From Oscheius sp. JU75 (Eukaryota > Nematoda > Chromadorea > Rhabditida > Rhabditidae): a stretch of 64,000 nucleotides of DNA. The stretch lies in contig JASJZC010000003.1 of the NCBI GenBank assembly GCA_037178855.1, positions 62,001 through 126,000 of the forward strand, written 5' to 3'. Of the stretch, positions 31,523 through 43,242 are shown in pieces. Every line of letters starts with the position of its first letter. Position 1 is the first letter of the stretch. Made by a program: the position numbers and the translations under genes. The notes beneath the pieces were generated by a model. It worked only from the letters and a program-made list of their open reading frames with translations, was not told the origin of the DNA and ran no database searches.

Positions 31523-34500
31523 CTAATTGTTCAGAGCCGTCGCCCGATTATGATGAGCGAAGAATATTTTGGCGTAGTCGTAGCAGGCGAGCATGATGGC
31601 GCAAGCCGGGACGACCTTCATCAGACGGGGAGTCGTGCCGACGAAGAAGGTTTTGAAGCCCTCCCTCTGTAGAATGTCCCTGTAGATTTGGAGGGTACTG
31701 ACGCGCATTGCCGCCTCGCTGTCCCCGAAACTGATCTGTCGTCGTGTTTTTATCTGTAAAACTTGAGCGTTTCGGCGGTAAAAAAAGAAAAAAAAGTACC
31801 ATGTCAAAAGGAGCCGTTATGACCGTGGAGATAGCTGCTGACGTCGCCGCGCTGGCAAATGATATCGTGAAAGTCGTCTCCTCCTTGTCGTAACGCTCCA
31901 TCAGCCACGACTTGAATAGTTCCACGTTGCCCCAGTAGCAGGCTGGAAAGGATGGTATTCTCTTTGAAGATTAGGATAATTTAGAAGTTCTGAATGCAAA
32001 AAAAAAACATTTGACGATTTTTTGGGCTCTTGGAATATGGAGCTGGGATGCACGTGCGCTCGTGCTCGTTTGACGCGAGTACGGGCAACTTGTTTGCCAC
32101 GCGAGTAGCCAAACCCGCGAGCTAAAAATGACGAAATGCTCGTGCTCGCAGACGAGTGAGCAGCGAGCACTTTTGTGAGTGAAGTCGACGAAATTGTCTA
32201 CCTTGGACAGTGCGAAACTTAAGTTCTCGTACATATTTCTTCCTTAAAAAGTAGTTTTGGTAGGTCAATTTTGGAAAGTCTATTAGAAAACTCACAAAAA
32301 ACTGAAAATTTCTTTAAAAAAATTTTGAATTTAATCGCGCTCGGCTTGCTGGAAATTCCCATCGAGCTCCAACTGGATACGTCACTTTTTTTGTAAATTT
32401 TTCTTGTTTTGTGTCGCAAGCCAAAAATATTGAGATTATAATCGCATTTTCAAAAACTTTGTGATTAGTCCCAATCGCACCTGCTGATATAATAGCAACT
32501 GCGATTGCGATTATTGGCCAGGACGGCATTAAAAAAGACTTTTTCATTTCTTTGGCCAATCAACGCCGAGGTCAAACATGCGTTTTTGGCCATAAATTTA
32601 AATCCACGTTGGAATTGGTTGGTTAATTTTTAGGCTAAATACTTCAAAAAAAGGTCTGAAAATACCAGAAATTCTAACTAAAAAGTAATGTCATAATCGC
32701 GCTGAAAAAGTGCGATGCGATTTGCGATTGGTCAAAATTTTGTAATGCAATTACGATTACCTCAAAAAAGCGCAATTAGTTGCGGTTGCGATTTGCGATT
32801 AAACACGCTCAACAGCAGCAAAGGGTTAAAGCAGTAATAAACCCGAACCTGAGAATGGAACATCGCGAAGAAGAGTCGGCCCGAGTCCCAAATACAACGA
32901 CCGCCATCCAATCGATTCGTAGCTTGTTCGAATAACCGTGAAAAGTTCTAAAATGACGTTTGGCTCGACAAAAAAGGGGGAACTGACTTGTGAGTGGTAA
33001 ATGCTCGCTCTGCATCTTGGTCCTGATCATCTCGACGGGGCTTGAAGCACACACTGTCAGACTTCGGGCCATGACTCCGGCCACCAGTGGAGTCGTCCAC
33101 AGGGGCGGATGGACTTTTCTGGCTTCTGAACGCTCCCGAATGGTTTTCTGGAATTGATCGCGCAGCTTGTCGTACATCGTGAAATAGAGCACGGTCGCTG
33201 GGACGGCAGTCAGACTGAAAAGCAAGCGAAAACTCAAGAGAGATCCTGCAGAAAAACTCACAGGGTAGGCGAGAGACCGCTCCAGAGCGATTTGATTCCT
33301 TCATTCCGTGTAATCTTCACAATGGCGTCCTAAAAAAGACGACTTTAGGCCGACAACAAGCATCTAAGAAAACCTACGATTGGTCCGCGAAAGTTGCCCG
33401 GCCTCTCGTACCACTCACAGGGTTGTCGCTGAATGCATGGCTCGCAGAAGTGGTCCATGAGGCCGTTGTTGTAGTAGAAGCACTGTCCTCGAACTGGCGG
33501 CTGTCCCTGTCGCTGTAAGCGGATTTTGACGACGTCCATTGGTGTAACTGAAAGAAGAAAATTGTGAATATATCACGGATATCTGTGAGAAGAATTATTG
33601 GGTTGGCAACTAAGTCTTTTCGCTTTCACAACTTTTTCATTCATTGTAATCACCATTATGATGTACCACGTTAGCAGGATGACCTCCGACTTCAGCGGTC
33701 GTTTCTGACAAAGTGCAACGGCAACCTCCATTCGCGCCTTTGAGGAACTCATTTAACATGACATGTCACAGATGGAAGGGTGGTAGGTCATCAATAGTCC
33801 GAATCAAAACGAACAGAGAATAGAGAATAAGAAGAGAAGTGGTGGTAGAGGACTGAGTGAGCAACAGGAGGTGCTATAACCAAAAGCTCAACCGTTTTCG
33901 TAAACAAGGCAAAGGACATGTTTACAAAAAGCGGAAAGACTTATTTAGCAACTCAAAATAGAAGGCCTATACTAGAAATAATGTCGCTTCTGGTCTAGTC
34001 ACACCGTGACGTGACCGTCACGAGTTCTCGAGAAAAGCGAGTCTTTCGACTTCAGCGATGCTCTTGGCTTGAAAACCTGGTAATAAGGAAAGTTCTGACG
34101 CTTGGAGTAGAAAAATTGAGGCTATCCGAAGGCTTTTAAGTGAGAGAATAACCCAAAACGACCTGAAGAGTCAAACCAGGAATTTTGACTTACAAGTCCC
34201 ACTGCCAAAGTCGCTAACTGTGACGTGGTATTTTGAAAGGCAGGTCAGAGAGCGAAAAAGGCTTACTTTTCAATGAAGCTTTCCTTTGTTCTAAGAAAGA
34301 AAGAGCGTAAATATGGTAAATGTCTCTGGACGTTATAGGAAGGTTTCCTTGTGAAAAAAGGCGCAATAGAGAGGTGGAATCGGGTCATATCCGAGCCATG
34401 CAGTGGAAGAGATCAGTTTAATTCCATTATCGGATGGTTGAGATTACAGGAATTTTACTGAAAATCAAAGAACTAACTCCATATGGCAGTGATCATAGCC

Positions 34501-34619
34501 CCGCAGGAGCTGGAGAGGATCTGTTGGGGCAGTGTCAGCGGTGGATTCTTCCCCATCGCCGGAACACCGCCACCTTCCTTCAGAATCGATCGGCAATGTG
34601 CCTGTGACAGGCCAAACAT
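31523..34619 (-). CDS. Mitochondrial carrier of the SLC25A39/A40 (MTM1) type
   Basis: Seven exons: 34619-34479, 33547-33378, 33329-33262, 33214-32988, 32947-32849, 31942-31800, 31753-31523; about 359 residues after allowing for one lesion. All three carrier repeats show their motif: PMDVVKIRLQ, PVEMIRTKMQ and PFDMIKTRRQ. The stretch YYNNGLMDHFCEPC is typical of SLC25A39/40, which support mitochondrial glutathione import and iron/manganese homeostasis. Exon 1 (LTLPQQILSSSCG then AMITAIW) is in two frames: GCGGGCT near 34500 is one base short, so read literally a TGA follows. This is a one-base deletion, a sequence error, or a sign that the start is elsewhere. Intron 1 (34478-33548) contains a mariner-type MITE; intron 5 (32848-31943) has diverged GCGATT repeats. 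An acceptor-like TTTAG precedes the ATG. Confidence 0.88.
33598..33958. mobile_element. Mariner-type MITE with TA target duplication
   Basis: The left end TTGGGTTGGCAACTAAGTCT and the right end, read on the other strand, TTTTGAGTTGCTAAATAAGTC are imperfect inverted repeats of mariner type. TA flanks both sides (33596-33597 and 33959-33960). The 361-bp body has no transposase. It lies in an intron of the mitochondrial carrier gene. Confidence 0.8.
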
Positions 34620-34802
34620 CCTAAATGGTCACTTTTAGAATAAAAATGAATGAAATGCGAAGATATGCTTCGCGACTAACACGAAAAACAGAAAAACAGC
34701 TTACAGAATCCAAAAATTTACTCAAATAGGAGCCGGTAATCAATAAAATAACACAATAACACCAAAACTTGTAACAAAAACAGAACAGGAAAACTATGTG
34801 AA

Positions 34803-37800
34803 TCAGTCGGAAGCCACGTAGACGATAAACTCACCGACTTCGCGAGCAGTCGAGTCTGTAACGGTGACTGTTTTCTTGGCAGCGTCGATAGAGAATATGG
34901 CTGAAAAATGGGAGTAGAATGTTAGAAAAAAACAATTACCGTCAAGAGGCAACTCTTCGTTGAGAGCGAGTGGCTCGGAGCTGTTGAGCATCTGGCGCGG
35001 GCCGGCAACGGGGTCCTTGTAGATCCAGAAGGTAATGTTGAAACGGGCTGAAGATGAAATTTACATGGTTGGCTATCAAAGTAGTGCTCAACTGATCTTT
35101 GCCACGGGAAGGTAACTTTAGGCTCCTTACGTTGTGGGGGACCTAAAGTGAACGCTAGGGCCAAAACTGCTGGGTAGACGGGCAAGTTCGCGGAGTTTGC
35201 TCAGAAAATACATCGACTTAGATATTGTCGCCTTCGGCTCGCTTTAACAAGGAGAAAAGATGAGCTTTACAAGCTCCTTATCCCCAAATTGGCGAATACA
35301 CATGTTGGGGCAATGTGTGGGACGAGATCGAATAAAAAGACTCACGCTTAATCTGCCTATTCGTATAGCGCATCTTCCGGACCAGCGTAGTTACGGTATC
35401 TCCTTCCTCGATTGATAGAGCCACGTCGAAGAGCGAATTGGAGACGTGGACATTCCTGGCCGTTACAGTTACGCTTTCCTGAAAAAATGGGGGGTTTTTG
35501 TAAAAACGTTCATGCATCTTTCTCTGTAAAAGTTCAAGAAAAACCTACAGTCGGAGCGAGGTAACAGATGATTGGAGCCAGCGGGCAGACGTTATCCTTG
35601 TGCGCCTGATCCACACCATCGTCGTCCGTGTGCACGATTTTTAAACGATAGATTCCTAGCGCATTCAAAATGTAGTCCTCGTTCTCCAGCAGAATGGCAG
35701 CCTGATCGAAAGGACTCCGCGACTCGAGAGCTGGTAGTCCTTTGACCTCGTATTCCTCCTTTTTCTGCAAATTTATCATTTCAAGGACCCGTAGAAAAAG
35801 AGACGAACCATTTGAACGAAGCTCATTGCCACCTTGGCGTACTTCTTCAAATCGGGATTCTTGCCAATTTCGACGCTGATCGACTTGTTGTCGGCCAACT
35901 GTCCGCCCTTTTCCCTGGCCTGCTTTTCGAGCATCTGAAGGAGTGTCTTCTGCCAAAACGGGTATTCTTTTGCCACGTAGACAATTCCAGAAGTGGGCTG
36001 ATCGATCTAAAGATACTTTTATAGTTTGAATTCGGGTTGGTAGTGGTTTTTTTCTTATAGCAAAAACTGACGAGTCTCACACAACTAAAATGCCTAAAAA
36101 TATTCCCAAGTGTTATTAAAGCAAGCCTCAACCGCTTGCCTCCTATCTCAATGCGAGTGCCTCGCCTCGGCTCCTGTAAAGAACTTGAGTTCAGATGAAA
36201 AGAACTTGAGTTCAGATAGCGAGACTCAAATAATTTGAAAAAAAAGAATATGTACCGTGGTCGTCTTCTTCTTCGGATTGAGATGATTGTTCAGACGTTC
36301 ACGGAACTTGGACAAGGACGCCTTCAGGAACTCTGCCTCCTTGCTAACAATTTCATCCACGGGTCCGGCTGTCGGCCAGGTCGCGTTCACAATCAGTCCG
36401 TCGCGATTCAGCAGCTGCCAGATTTGCTCGCCGATGTGAGGACAGATTGGTGAGAGCAGCAGGGCCTGGACCTCGATGAAACGGAAGACGAGATCCTCGC
36501 GCATGGCTCCATCCTGTCCGCCGCAGAACTCGCGATAACTGTCACGGCTTGCCTAGCAGATACTGGAATAGGAAACTGGGATAGGGGGTACCTGAAGCTC
36601 GAAAAAGGCCGTTCTCAGCGCCTCCTTGAAGTTCGTGGCCTCGTAATGCTGCTCCGACTCCTGGATCGACTTGTTGATGGCATTCTCGAAGACCCGATCC
36701 GCAAAGTTGTTCTTGCCCGTCGGCTGGCGGAAGGCATTCTGGCTCTTCAGCTCGATCTGAAGACCTTCTATTATTTGCGAACCATGCCTATTAGTCTGAT
36801 TTTCACAATTGATGGATTGGTAACGCGAGCGATTGCGGCCCGGGTTCGACTACCCTCAGCAGGTTTCACAAAAAATGAAGTGGGGGTGATGGGGATCTTG
36901 GGCTGAACTTGGTATACTGTCTGTTTCAAACGAATATAAATACTAGGCTACAAAATATATTTGACTTCAGGTATGCACTAGACGCATATTGGGCTTGTCA
37001 GATATCCCACACACCATACTAAAAGTGGAGATACCGGTTAGTATAGAGGATATCTATCTCCCTCTGACGTCGTAAACCTGGCCAAAATGCTCGCATCGGC
37101 CAGGTTTATTCGTAGAGGGCGCCCGGGCCGGCTATGGAGGATCTAAGTATGAATTTTGTGCCCCTATTCGTTGTAAACAGCATAAGGTGCGCATTTTGGT
37201 CCTGGAATCCGCAGCTGCGAATCTTGTAACTGTCATAAACAACAAAACAAACCCCACCATTTCTTTGACCCATTCGATAAGATTGAAAAGACGGAGAATG
37301 GCGGCGTCGGCCATGCTGTAGACAAAGTTGGCATCCTCGACACTGTCACCAGCATCGGCCAGACTGAATCGCATGCCGTCAGCCGAGAAAAGAGCAATTC
37401 CCTCGGTCAGAGTCAAAAAGTTCCCGGTTGACTTGGACATCTTCTCGTTGTTAATCAGCAGATGGCCATTGGCGCGAATGCTTCGCGGCCACTTTTCGGG
37501 CTGATCCTTCCAGATGGCGACGTGATTGAAGAGCAGATAGGTCAGATGGTTCTGGACGAGATCCTTGCCCGAGACGCGCATGTCGATCGGGTACCTGAAT
37601 ATTATGTATTTTTTTATAAACAAAATAAAAGAAAAGAAAGTCAAACTAACCAATAAAGGAACTCCTTGCGCAGCTGGTCCAGAGTGGTTTGCGGGACTGA
37701 CATCTGACTCGAGTCGTACTCGGCTCGCATGAAAATGTAGTCCCAGACGGCGTCGGTCATCTGCTCGGCCTTGATTCCGGCCGGCCCGACCACGCTTCCA

Positions 37801-40800
37801 TCCAGAGCTCCCTGCTGGAGCAGATGAGCCACAGCATAGTAGGCATTGTAAATTGTGGAGTCGGAGAGCGACTCGATCAGCCACTGCGGGTCCCAGGGCA
37901 GTTTCGTGCCTGCAAAAAAGGACGAAGTAAGAATGAAAAGATGCTAAAAAGTCTGCTAGTATTACTCCCGGCACAGGAAGAGCGAAAAGCCTATTTTACA
38001 CAAGTTTGAGACGGGGATGGACCGGGCGGGCCATTTCAAGGAGAGCTCCTTTTGAGTATCACGGGGAACCTATCCGCAAATGAACAGTTGAATAAGACTT
38101 AAGACACTGCTATGCATCTGAATTGATCAGTTAGACAGCCAATACCGGTCTAAATTTTCGAAAATGATAAACAAGTGCACTTTCCAAACAATTTCGGTTT
38201 GTTCATTTTGAGAGGAATATCCCCAGTCGTTTGTATTGACGGCATTCCTGGAGTAAGAGAGCTAGGAGCTACTCAGTCGTATGGGACTCTCCTTTTATCC
38301 GCCTGGAAAAGCACAGCTCCGACCAAAAAAGGACCGTATACCCGGAAGTACGCACCAACTGGTAGAGATAGACTTCGACATGCAGCCAGTTTCGAAAAAG
38401 TGCTGCGTATCGATGCCTATGTTTAGAAGTTGGTGCGCAACATTGGCGCTTCGGGTATACTGTACTTTCCGATACCTCTCTCCAACTAATGTTCAGATAT
38501 TCTCTCTACAAAAAGAGAAAACTAATGCTCACCAAGTCCGTAGCTTCTAGAGCAGGCGTGCTCATGCAGCCAGTCGATCGTGTGCTCCAGATTGCGTCTG
38601 ACTTCGTCCGAATAGGTGTTCAGCTGGGCCAGGGCCTTCTTAGCCTCGTCTTTCCACTCCTTCTCCCCGTAGTTCAGGTACCATTGGTCGCAGAGGGCGA
38701 CGACGCACTCGTCTCCAGATCGACTCATGATTTTCTTTTCCGGCTCGACGTACTTCTCGGCCAGGCCCTCGGCGAACAGATCCGCCTGGACGCAGGTCTT
38801 GGCATCGGCGACCTTCATTTCGGCGTATTTTCCGACGAGCAGGACCTGAAAATGGTCTATTTGTAATTGCCCGCCCGTCTGTCTATTGGAAGCCGTCTGC
38901 ACGTGGTCAACTGTAGACACAGAGTTTAGACGCGAGTGAGGGACTGGAGGCTTAATTCCGTCTGTTGTGAAATTTTTTGAACAATACCTTTTGTAGTGGT
39001 TTTTGAGCTGAGCAAGTATATGCTGTATTTGTTCGGGTTACCGGACAAATCAATAGGCCCCTATTTAGCTCCAAAAGGGGGTGACAGCCTTCTTCAACAA
39101 AACTGGTGAAAAAACTCACGCCGTCGTAGAATCCCTTCAAGTAGACCTCCTTCTTGGCCTCCTCGAGCTTGTCCTTTTCGTTCTGGCTCTCAATTTTGAG
39201 CTTTTTGCACATTTCCACGGCAGCCAAGTCGCCGAGTCCCTCGATCCGGATGATCGGGACGGGCTCGAACTGAACCATTGCATCAGTAATGTTGTACTTC
39301 TTGCGAAGAGGTTCCTTCTTTTTCAGGTCGGAAAGGGCGGCGAAATCGTCGGGCGAGTCCGAAGGGACGGATGTCACCACGCCAGTTCCTGGAAACTTGC
39401 TTTTAGTTCAGAAAAATGGAAAAATCCCACCTTTATCGTCCTTGATCGTGAGCATGGGCAGTGCATAGACGGTCTCGTAGCTGGCCAATGGTGCGGAGAG
39501 AGCAGCTCCGAGCAACCGACTTCCTGGGCACTTTTCCAGCCCTTCCACGTAGCGAACTCTGCCGTTCTGGCCCGTCATTCCCTGGTAGGACATGTTGCGA
39601 GCAGCGCGAGCTGTGGCCACATAGACTCTGTCCTCCTTCTCTCCAGCGTAGAAGACAGAGTAGTTGATGTCGGGATGGAGGAAGCAGTTCGTCTGGCCGT
39701 ACCTGGAACATGCGAGATTAGACGTTTAGGTAGAAGAATTGCTGCTGTGGCAGTTGTATGGTACTGAAGTTCCCTTTTGCACATAAGGATCGCCCTTTGG
39801 TGCAAAAAAGGAATATTTTTGGACGGGGAAGGTCCACCGATTTGAATCAAGCCAGTACATTCCTGGCAGAAACTCACATAGTTTCAGGTCTCAAAGTGGC
39901 AGCCACGAGATAGGTGGGCTCCTTGATGTGAGCAAGAGCGGCCGGCTTCGGGTCCTGGACCTTCAGCTTGATCAAGGTGTATTCCTGTGGTCCGACGCCC
40001 TCCCCGCTCGATCTGTCGTGGTCCATGCACGGCTGGTCGTCCTTGGGAGAGAAGATTGTGTATCTAAAGGGCAAACATTTTGACAATAATACAAAAAATG
40101 CCTACCTTTTTCCGAAATCGATCTTCTTCTCGGCGCGCAGATGATTGAACTGCCAGCGGACGAACGAGTCGTAGTAGGGATTGACGTCTGTCGTGATGAA
40201 GCTTCTACGCCAATCGACCTTGCTGCCCATCTTTTTCATGTCGGCGATGCAGTGTGGCGGGAAGTAGTAGAGCCAATGATTCGCGTCGGAAAACTTGGCA
40301 ATTTCCTCGTCCTCCAGCCTGAGAGACTGCATGATCTGCCATTGGTACTTTGCTCCGCCGGACTTGGCAACGGCTTTGCTCTAAAGTTAGAAGTTGGCAA
40401 GCTGACAAGATACTTAATGCCAAAGGGCGTAAGAGGAATTTTGCAGCAAACCAACCTTCTTTCCCTTGCTCTTATCCTTGGTCAGCTCGGCCAGCACGTC
40501 CACCTCTTTCGGCTTCTCCTCGGCCTCGTCCGTTTCCGGGAACTGCGGCGGATAGCCGAAATCCTCCATCTCGCGCTTTAGCTTGTCAGCACAGGCCTTG
40601 ATCGGCATTCCCGTGCAGTGGAGTCCGAACGGAAAGAGGCAGTTCTCGCCCTTCAGACGATGATAGCCGACAGCGAACTGAAAAAATAGGGTTATCAGAA
40701 CAAAACATGATCATACCTCGCATTTGGAGACCGTGAACGTGTGTCCGATGTGGAGACGACCGTTCATGTAAGGGTAGGGGAAGGTCACCAGATACTTTTT

Positions 40801-40985
40801 TTTGTTCCTGCAAACGTTCCAGGTTACGGGGTCTATTGCCCTCGAAAAATGATGAAAAAAGGGCCTCACGTGTCGCTGGCATCAGCTTCGAAGGCCTTCG
40901 CGTCGTCCCAGAGCTTCTGGATTTCGGCCTCTTTCTCCAGCATTTGGGCGACCTTTTTTCGCTCCTTGACCGTCGTCGTGGCCAT
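34803..40985 (-). CDS. LARS1: Cytoplasmic leucyl-tRNA synthetase
   Basis: Seventeen exons: 40985-40870, 40807-40717, 40677-40456, 40380-40106, 40063-39878, 39702-39431, 39388-39120, 38845-38533, 37909-37651, 37594-37258, 36756-36592, 36552-36256, 36006-35809, 35764-35549, 35478-35346, 35047-34940, 34900-34803. They join in frame to 1184 residues (human 1176). [12 protein letters not shown] (58-69) is the HIGH motif and KMSKS lies at 719-723; both bind ATP in class I synthetases. A CP1 editing domain lies between them, an anticodon-binding domain after them, and the eukaryotic C-terminal extension is present. The enzyme charges tRNA-Leu in the cytosol and senses leucine for TORC1 in other animals. 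ATTTTCAG 8 nt before the ATG suggests trans-splicing. Introns at 36757-37257, 37910-38532 and 38846-39119 hold no gene. Confidence 0.97.
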
Positions 40986-42073
40986 TTTGCTACCTGAAAA
41001 TCGACAGAATATGACCACAGTTGGTTGAAGAGCGGTTAAAAAGAAGATAAGTTACAGATTACATCATGTTGTGATGAAAATTGCATAATATTGCGATCAA
41101 GTTGGGTAAACATTTCAGGGGGGACCAAAATGTGTTTTTCCGGATCATCTACCACTTTCAGTGCTCATGAGCAAAAAAAAATAGGCAGAAAACAGACGGA
41201 AGAGAGTAATACAACGGCACAAGCCTAAAATTCGGTTTCAACGGCTGAGAACGACAGCTAGTCCTAGATGGAGCGCATTTACATCCGAAACTGTCAGCCA
41301 GCTGCCCACAGCGACAAGCAGCTGGAGAGCAAAAAATAGATTACCGGAATGGAGCTGCTGATAAACAAGTCCAAGCCAAGAATTTGGCAAAATGCCGAGG
41401 ATCTGGGTGAAACTTAGGCATGAACGAATAGTATTTGGTAGCTAGAAAGGAAAGGAAAGGGTGCTGATGACTTGCTAGTGGAAAAGGCCTGGAGTGAGAG
41501 TAAAATAGACGGCTCTGCGCTCAATTTACATGCGGAAATCTATCAACCAGTGATCATTTATCAGGCCGTCTATCAATCTTTGGCCCAACTTTCTCGAAAG
41601 AATCCAGCATGAAAAGAACTAAGAAGGGAAGGAAAAGGGAGGAAATGGGCAGAGAAGAGATCAAAAAGGCAGTGAAAGTAAATTGCGTGCCCGCGAAAAT
41701 GTTTGTTATGTCCTTATGACTGGACGACGAGAACAATGCACTTGGTTTTATGCAAGTTTATTATGGGAATGTAGAAATAGCTCACGGGGCAAGCACACAG
41801 TAAGAACAACAACTGATAAACTCGTGGGAAAATCCTATACATTCGTTTTGGCGTCAAAAGCGGCAGGGTTACGGTAGATTCGTGGCGGGATTCATAACAA
41901 AGGACGGAAACATGAGTGACTACGGAAATGACGGCCTCTACAGGGTGTGCATCAATCACCTGCGCGGTGCGCGATATTCTTTTTCGACTGCTTTTTTTCA
42001 CGTTTTTGCGCGCGTTATCATTTTTTTTAGTATTTCTTACACATTTGTTTTCGGTGTTTTTTTAGTTTAGACA
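40986..42073. other. Intergenic/unassigned
   Basis: Nothing I can assign. Open frames of 60-95 codons near 41683-42070 exist on both strands but show no family pattern or consistent exon structure. The right edge runs into the mariner remnant. Confidence 0.35.
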
Positions 42074-42952
42074 TCGTGATTAAGTCAAATCAGAAGCGTC
42101 CCGCCGTCATCGAGATGTACAAGCTGGGTACGCGAGCGATCAGTCTTGACTGATCGCTCGCGCTGACATAAACAACCGGTGGAGAGAGAGATCGGACAAA
42201 ATAGTCCTTCAAAATGTCACAAAAGTCAAAAAGCGGCTCAATATGAAGCCTTATCGGAGAAAGTATGCTCACTTGCTTACGGAAAGAATGATGAAGATAG
42301 GAGTGGGGAGAAGCAAGATGTTGCTCGCGCGCTTCAGGAATGACACACACTTGCAGTCTCTTCAGTGATGAGATGCTCTTCAGCATTGAGCTTGTTCTCA
42401 ATTGTCAAAATGACCGAGTACTAGCCTGAAACATGAAACAAGCTGTTGCCAAAGGAAAAATCGTCGACAGAAGTGTTCATTCAGCTTAACTCATGATTTG
42501 GGGAGCCATTACATTGGATGGAAAAAGTCCTCTGGTATTCGTCGATGCTTGAGTCAAAATCAATCAAGACGTGTACAAGAAGAAGATTCTCGAATGTGAT
42601 GCCCTGGACGCAGTCCCATTTTCGAAATTGTCGTTGGTGCTTCCAATAGGACAGTGCACCTGCACACAAAGTGTGAGTCTTCCAAGACTGGTGCCGCCGC
42701 GAACTACCCGACTCCATCGCTCACATGGATTGAACTTCAAACTCGCCTGATTTGAATCTGTTGGACTTCTCTGCTTGGACCCTTATCGAAAAGAAGGCCT
42801 GCTCTATCCGCCATCCAAATTTGGATTCATTGTGAGCTGCTCTCATCAAAGTTTGGGACGATTTGGATAACAACTACCTCCGTGCCGTCTGCGATGCGTC
42901 CAAGAAGTGACTTCGAGTCTGCGTTTCTGCCAAAAGTGTTAATTTCGAATAA
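42074..42952 (+). pseudogene. Degenerate mariner-like transposase
   Basis: Translated with stops and shifts the strand gives, in order, KRPAVIEMYKLG, MKPYRRKYAHLLTE, MIWGAITLDGKSPLVFVDA, KINQDVYKKKILECDALDA, DSAPAH, FQDWCRRELPD, NSPDLNLLDFSAW and WDDLDNNYLRAVCDASKK. This is the N-terminal helix-turn-helix, then the DDE catalytic core of nematode-type mariners (SDE, then QDxAPAH, then SPDLNPLD). More than eight stops or shifts make it inactive. I could not find its terminal repeats. Confidence 0.85.
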
Positions 42953-43242
42953 TTCCGATTTTATGTTGTTTAATATTTTTCAATAAACGTTCAGTTAAAT
43001 TTTTAGAAAAAAAATTATCGTATGGTTTCTACACTGCAATACTTGCGCTACGTATAGCAATGAGGTGAGTAATTGGGACAATGAACGAGGCAGAGCCCTA
43101 TCATATACTCAAATTTGGAGAGATACACTAAATAGTGAAATCGCGAATTTAACCAAAAGACTCTGACCCTAGGCACTTATTCCAATACCGCCCTTCTTTC
43201 CTTGTAAGTGGCCGGTCGTGTCTTCTTGTTCAATTTAGCTTG

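Noticed and set aside
39081-39767. 228-residue plus-strand open frame
   Set aside because: It runs opposite to, and within, well supported LARS1 exons; codon-bias shadow.
42074-42952. Active mariner
   Set aside because: Many stops and frameshifts across the transposase and no identifiable terminal repeats.
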